Assembly (NCBI RefSeq): GCF_017916255.1
Contig: NZ_CP072827.1
Coordinates: 496,001-560,000, forward strand
Reading direction: 5' to 3'
Origin: Streptomyces mobaraensis NBRC 13819 = DSM 40847
Lineage (GTDB): Bacteria; Actinomycetota; Actinomycetes; Streptomycetales; Streptomycetaceae
Length of the DNA: 64,000 nucleotides
Part shown: positions 62,586 through 64,000 of the stretch, piece by piece
How the letters are laid out: each line of letters starts with the position of its first letter
Numbering within the stretch: position 1 is the stretch's first letter
Position numbers and translations under genes: made by a program
The notes under the pieces: model-generated
The model's input: the letters and a program-made list of their open reading frames with translations, nothing else
The model's database searches: none
Told to the model about the DNA's origin: nothing

Positions 62586-62981
62586 GCTCCCACGGTTCCA
62601 CTTCCCAGGGCGCGGCGCCATGGGAGCAGGCGGCGCGCGGGTCGCACGGATCGTCAGTCCGCCACACGGCACCTTCCCGGCCGTCGGCACGTCGGATCCC
62701 GACGTGATTAAGCTGACACGCGGCCCCCAGCGGCCACTCACTCCTACGGCCGACTGAGGCGCCGCGCAAGCCACCGAGAGAGTAACAGGCAGAATCGTCG
62801 GCACCACGGGTGCAGTAGTCGCGACGATTCCTGGCCATCCGGTCTGAAACACCAACGGGCAGCACCGAGTTCGGTGACGTTGACATCGAGTTCTGTAGCC
62901 AAAATTGTCTGGAGTCCTTCCTGAATTAATCCAGGAAGGACTCCATACACTCTCAGGACCTGCCCTGAGAGGGTCCCATGG
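62586..62981. other. Intergenic region upstream of phosphoketolase
   Basis: 396 bp. No frame has coding bias and a start site. The part beyond 62750 becomes less G+C rich, marking the edge of the toxin-immunity segment. It contains the two hairpins at 62910-62971. The phosphoketolase promoter must lie in 62586-62900. Confidence 0.5.
62910..62971 (-). terminator. Two tandem hairpins downstream of the immunity gene
   Basis: First: perfect 14-bp stem TGGAGTCCTTCCTG (62910-62923) / CAGGAAGGACTCCA (62932-62945) with an A+T-rich 8-nt loop. Second: CTCTCAGG (62950-62957) / CCTGAGAG (62964-62971). They lie just beyond the immunity stop and probably terminate the toxin operon. Confidence 0.8.
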
Positions 62982-63242
62982 TCAGCCCTCACCGCGCAGA
63001 CCGATGGCTTCCGGAAGCCCGATCATCACCCTTTTGCGCTCCGGGTTCTCCTCGGACTCGGCACACTCAAGCATCAGGGCTGCGACTTCCCTGCGCCCCT
63101 CTTCGGAGAGCTCTCGGAAAATAGCAGCAGCAGGCTCAAGGATATCCGTCGCGACATCCGGGTCAATGTCTTCGTCGTCCGACAAGTCAATCGAGACGAC
63201 AACGCTTACGAACGCCCGAACCAAAACCTTGTTGATTTCCAT
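62982..63242 (-). CDS. Probable immunity protein for the adjacent toxin
   Basis: 86 residues from ATG 63242, which overlaps the toxin stop by 1 bp (TGATG; a TTG directly upstream is less likely). The product MEINKVLVRAFVSVVVSIDLSDDEDIDPD... is acidic and all-helical in its second half (EPAAAIFRELSEEGRREVAALMLECAE). Position directly after a Hint/nuclease toxin, tight coupling, small size and low G+C are typical of polymorphic-toxin immunity genes. It probably binds and blocks the toxin's nuclease domain. I do not recognise a named immunity family. Confidence 0.72.
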   Translation of the reverse strand: MEINKVLVRAFVSVVVSIDLSDDEDIDPDVATDILEPAAAIFRELSEEGRREVAALMLECAESEENPERKRVMIGLPEAIGLRGEG

Positions 63243-64000
63243 CAAGGTACGACCCTTACTCGAATGTTGGTGATCAGGAGCCTGCCTAGGAGGCTACGGG
63301 CCCGCGCCGCTTCGGCCGCATTGGGAACTTCCCACCGACCTGTATAGCCGTTCTGCTCAAGCGCTAGGGACTGGTTCATAGCCTGCCGATATGTCTTGTT
63401 GAAAGTCGTGACGCTCATCTTGCGATCGATTAGCACTCCGTTGGCTGCATCAAACCCGTCGAACTTGATTTGAGACAGACTCTTCGCGTCGGCTTTGTAG
63501 TACTGCAACGCTGGAGCCACACCAGACCTGGAACCGGCTGCCCCCGCATCATAAGCCCGGGCTTCCGAACTCATATTAGCGTTCTCCTTGACCCAAAGAA
63601 CAGCTCCATCACAGTTGTGCACAAGCACTGGTGCGGTACCTGCCAGCACGTGGTACGTGTGCACGCCGCTGACTGTCAGGTCGTGTGTTCGCTGCTGCTT
63701 GACGAAGTGCCGGGTTGCCTTGACTCGGAGCGACTCACCCTTCTCCGTAAGCAGGTGGGAGCCCGGCCGGAGATCTCCTGCACTGACCCATTTCTTTTCC
63801 GTGGTCTCCCAGAAGGGGTGATTGTCCGTGGCAATGATGCTCGCAGCACCATGCCCTGTATCGATTGTCAGATCCGTGAAGGACTTGTCTTGCCGAGTGT
63901 TGAAGGTGGCGACGACCTCACGTGGTGCCAGCTTGCCCGTTTCCGGGTCTGTGGCAAGGACTTTGTCGCCGGTCTTGATTTCTTCGATGGGCTTGCTGGC
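63242..64000 (-). CDS. C-terminal part of a polymorphic toxin: Hint domain plus PD-(D/E)XK-like nuclease (5' end outside window)
   Basis: The frame runs off the window, so the long N-terminal part is missing. The visible 252 residues start ASKPIEEIKTGDKVLATDPETG, a pretoxin Hint (intein/hedgehog-type) domain with TDNHPFW and the splice end HDLTVSGVHTYHVLAGTAPVLVHNC. The remaining about 110 residues form the toxin: KSLSQIKFDGFDAANGVLIDRKMS has the D...D-x-K spacing of a restriction-endonuclease-like (Tox-REase) nuclease, followed by helices (QAMNQSLALEQNGYTGRW, AAEAARARSLLGRLL). The Hint domain would autocleave to release the nuclease. Codon use is less G+C biased than in the rest of the window. 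Confidence 0.8.
   Translation of the reverse strand, partial: ASKPIEEIKTGDKVLATDPETGKLAPREVVATFNTRQDKSFTDLTIDTGHGAASIIATDNHPFWETTEKKWVSAGDLRPGSHLLTEKGESLRVKATRHFVKQQRTHDLTVSGVHTYHVLAGTAPVLVHNCDGAVLWVKENANMSSEARAYDAGAAGSRSGVAPALQYYKADAKSLSQIKFDGFDAANGVLIDRKMSVTTFNKTYRQAMNQSLALEQNGYTGRWEVPNAAEAARARSLLGRLLITNIRVRVVP

Noticed and set aside
62744..62992. 82-residue minus-strand frame between immunity and phosphoketolase genes
   Set aside because: It includes both terminator hairpins and shows no coding bias.

Overview
The window is about 74% G+C, with very strong G/C at third codon positions, GTG starts, AGGAGG-like ribosome sites, Tat/Sec-exported proteins and mycothiol metabolism. This is a Streptomyces chromosome or a very close relative. 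If the six-gene cluster at 16583-22797 is what it appears to be, the source may be Streptomyces mobaraensis or a relative, because as I recall ketomemicin-type clusters were described from that species, Salinispora tropica and a Micromonospora. No rRNA, tRNA, CRISPR array or insertion sequence was found.

Layout. 1-13 kb: housekeeping and exported functions. These are the end of a methionine ABC importer (metN, metI), a CapA-type protein, an exported adenosine-deaminase-like enzyme, a second FtsH-type protease, an acidic lipoprotein, ilvE, an exported M28 aminopeptidase, a DUF4232 protein and an isocitrate lyase/PEP mutase homologue. 13-16.3 kb: an FUSC-like membrane protein and an XRE-STAND ATPase that has a TTA codon and lacks the Walker A lysine. 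16.5-22.8 kb: a compact co-directional operon of aldolase, alpha-oxoamine synthase, MaoC dehydratase, PGM1-like ATP-grasp ligase, amidinotransferase and MDR reductase. This is the six-function set of the ketomemicin pseudotripeptide pathway. The first, third, sixth and second enzymes would build a ketomethylene pseudodipeptide. The amidinotransferase would make an amidino-amino acid, and the ATP-grasp ligase would join the two.

22.9-31 kb: a cold-shock-domain protein, a small gene that seems to start at ATC, an FAD monooxygenase, an Fsr-like MFS exporter, a mycothiol-dependent formaldehyde oxidation pair (mscR plus MBL hydrolase), a PPOX flavoprotein and an acyl-CoA synthetase. 31-45.9 kb: an L,D-transpeptidase with an early TTA codon, a pentapeptide-repeat protein, gluconokinase, tautomerase, NUDIX, SpoOM, a WS/DGAT acyltransferase, a GMC (cholesterol-oxidase-like) oxidoreductase, DUF72, an Mrr-like nuclease, HIT and a phosphoribosyltransferase-hydrolase fusion.

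46-55 kb: secreted or surface proteins (papain-like protease with an anchored partner, glycine-rich protein) and two regulator/enzyme pairs (AraC with hydrolase, TetR with oxidoreductase). 55-62.6 kb: photolyase, pyruvate oxidase, a DevR-like response regulator and phosphoketolase, which suggests overflow or low-oxygen acetyl-phosphate metabolism. 63-64 kb: the 3' end of a polymorphic toxin (Hint plus a PD-(D/E)XK-like nuclease) with its immunity gene, in visibly lower G+C DNA.

Many convergent pairs are separated by long perfect hairpins. Three copies of one dispersed repeat lie at gene ends. All product calls come from reading motifs; no database search was run.
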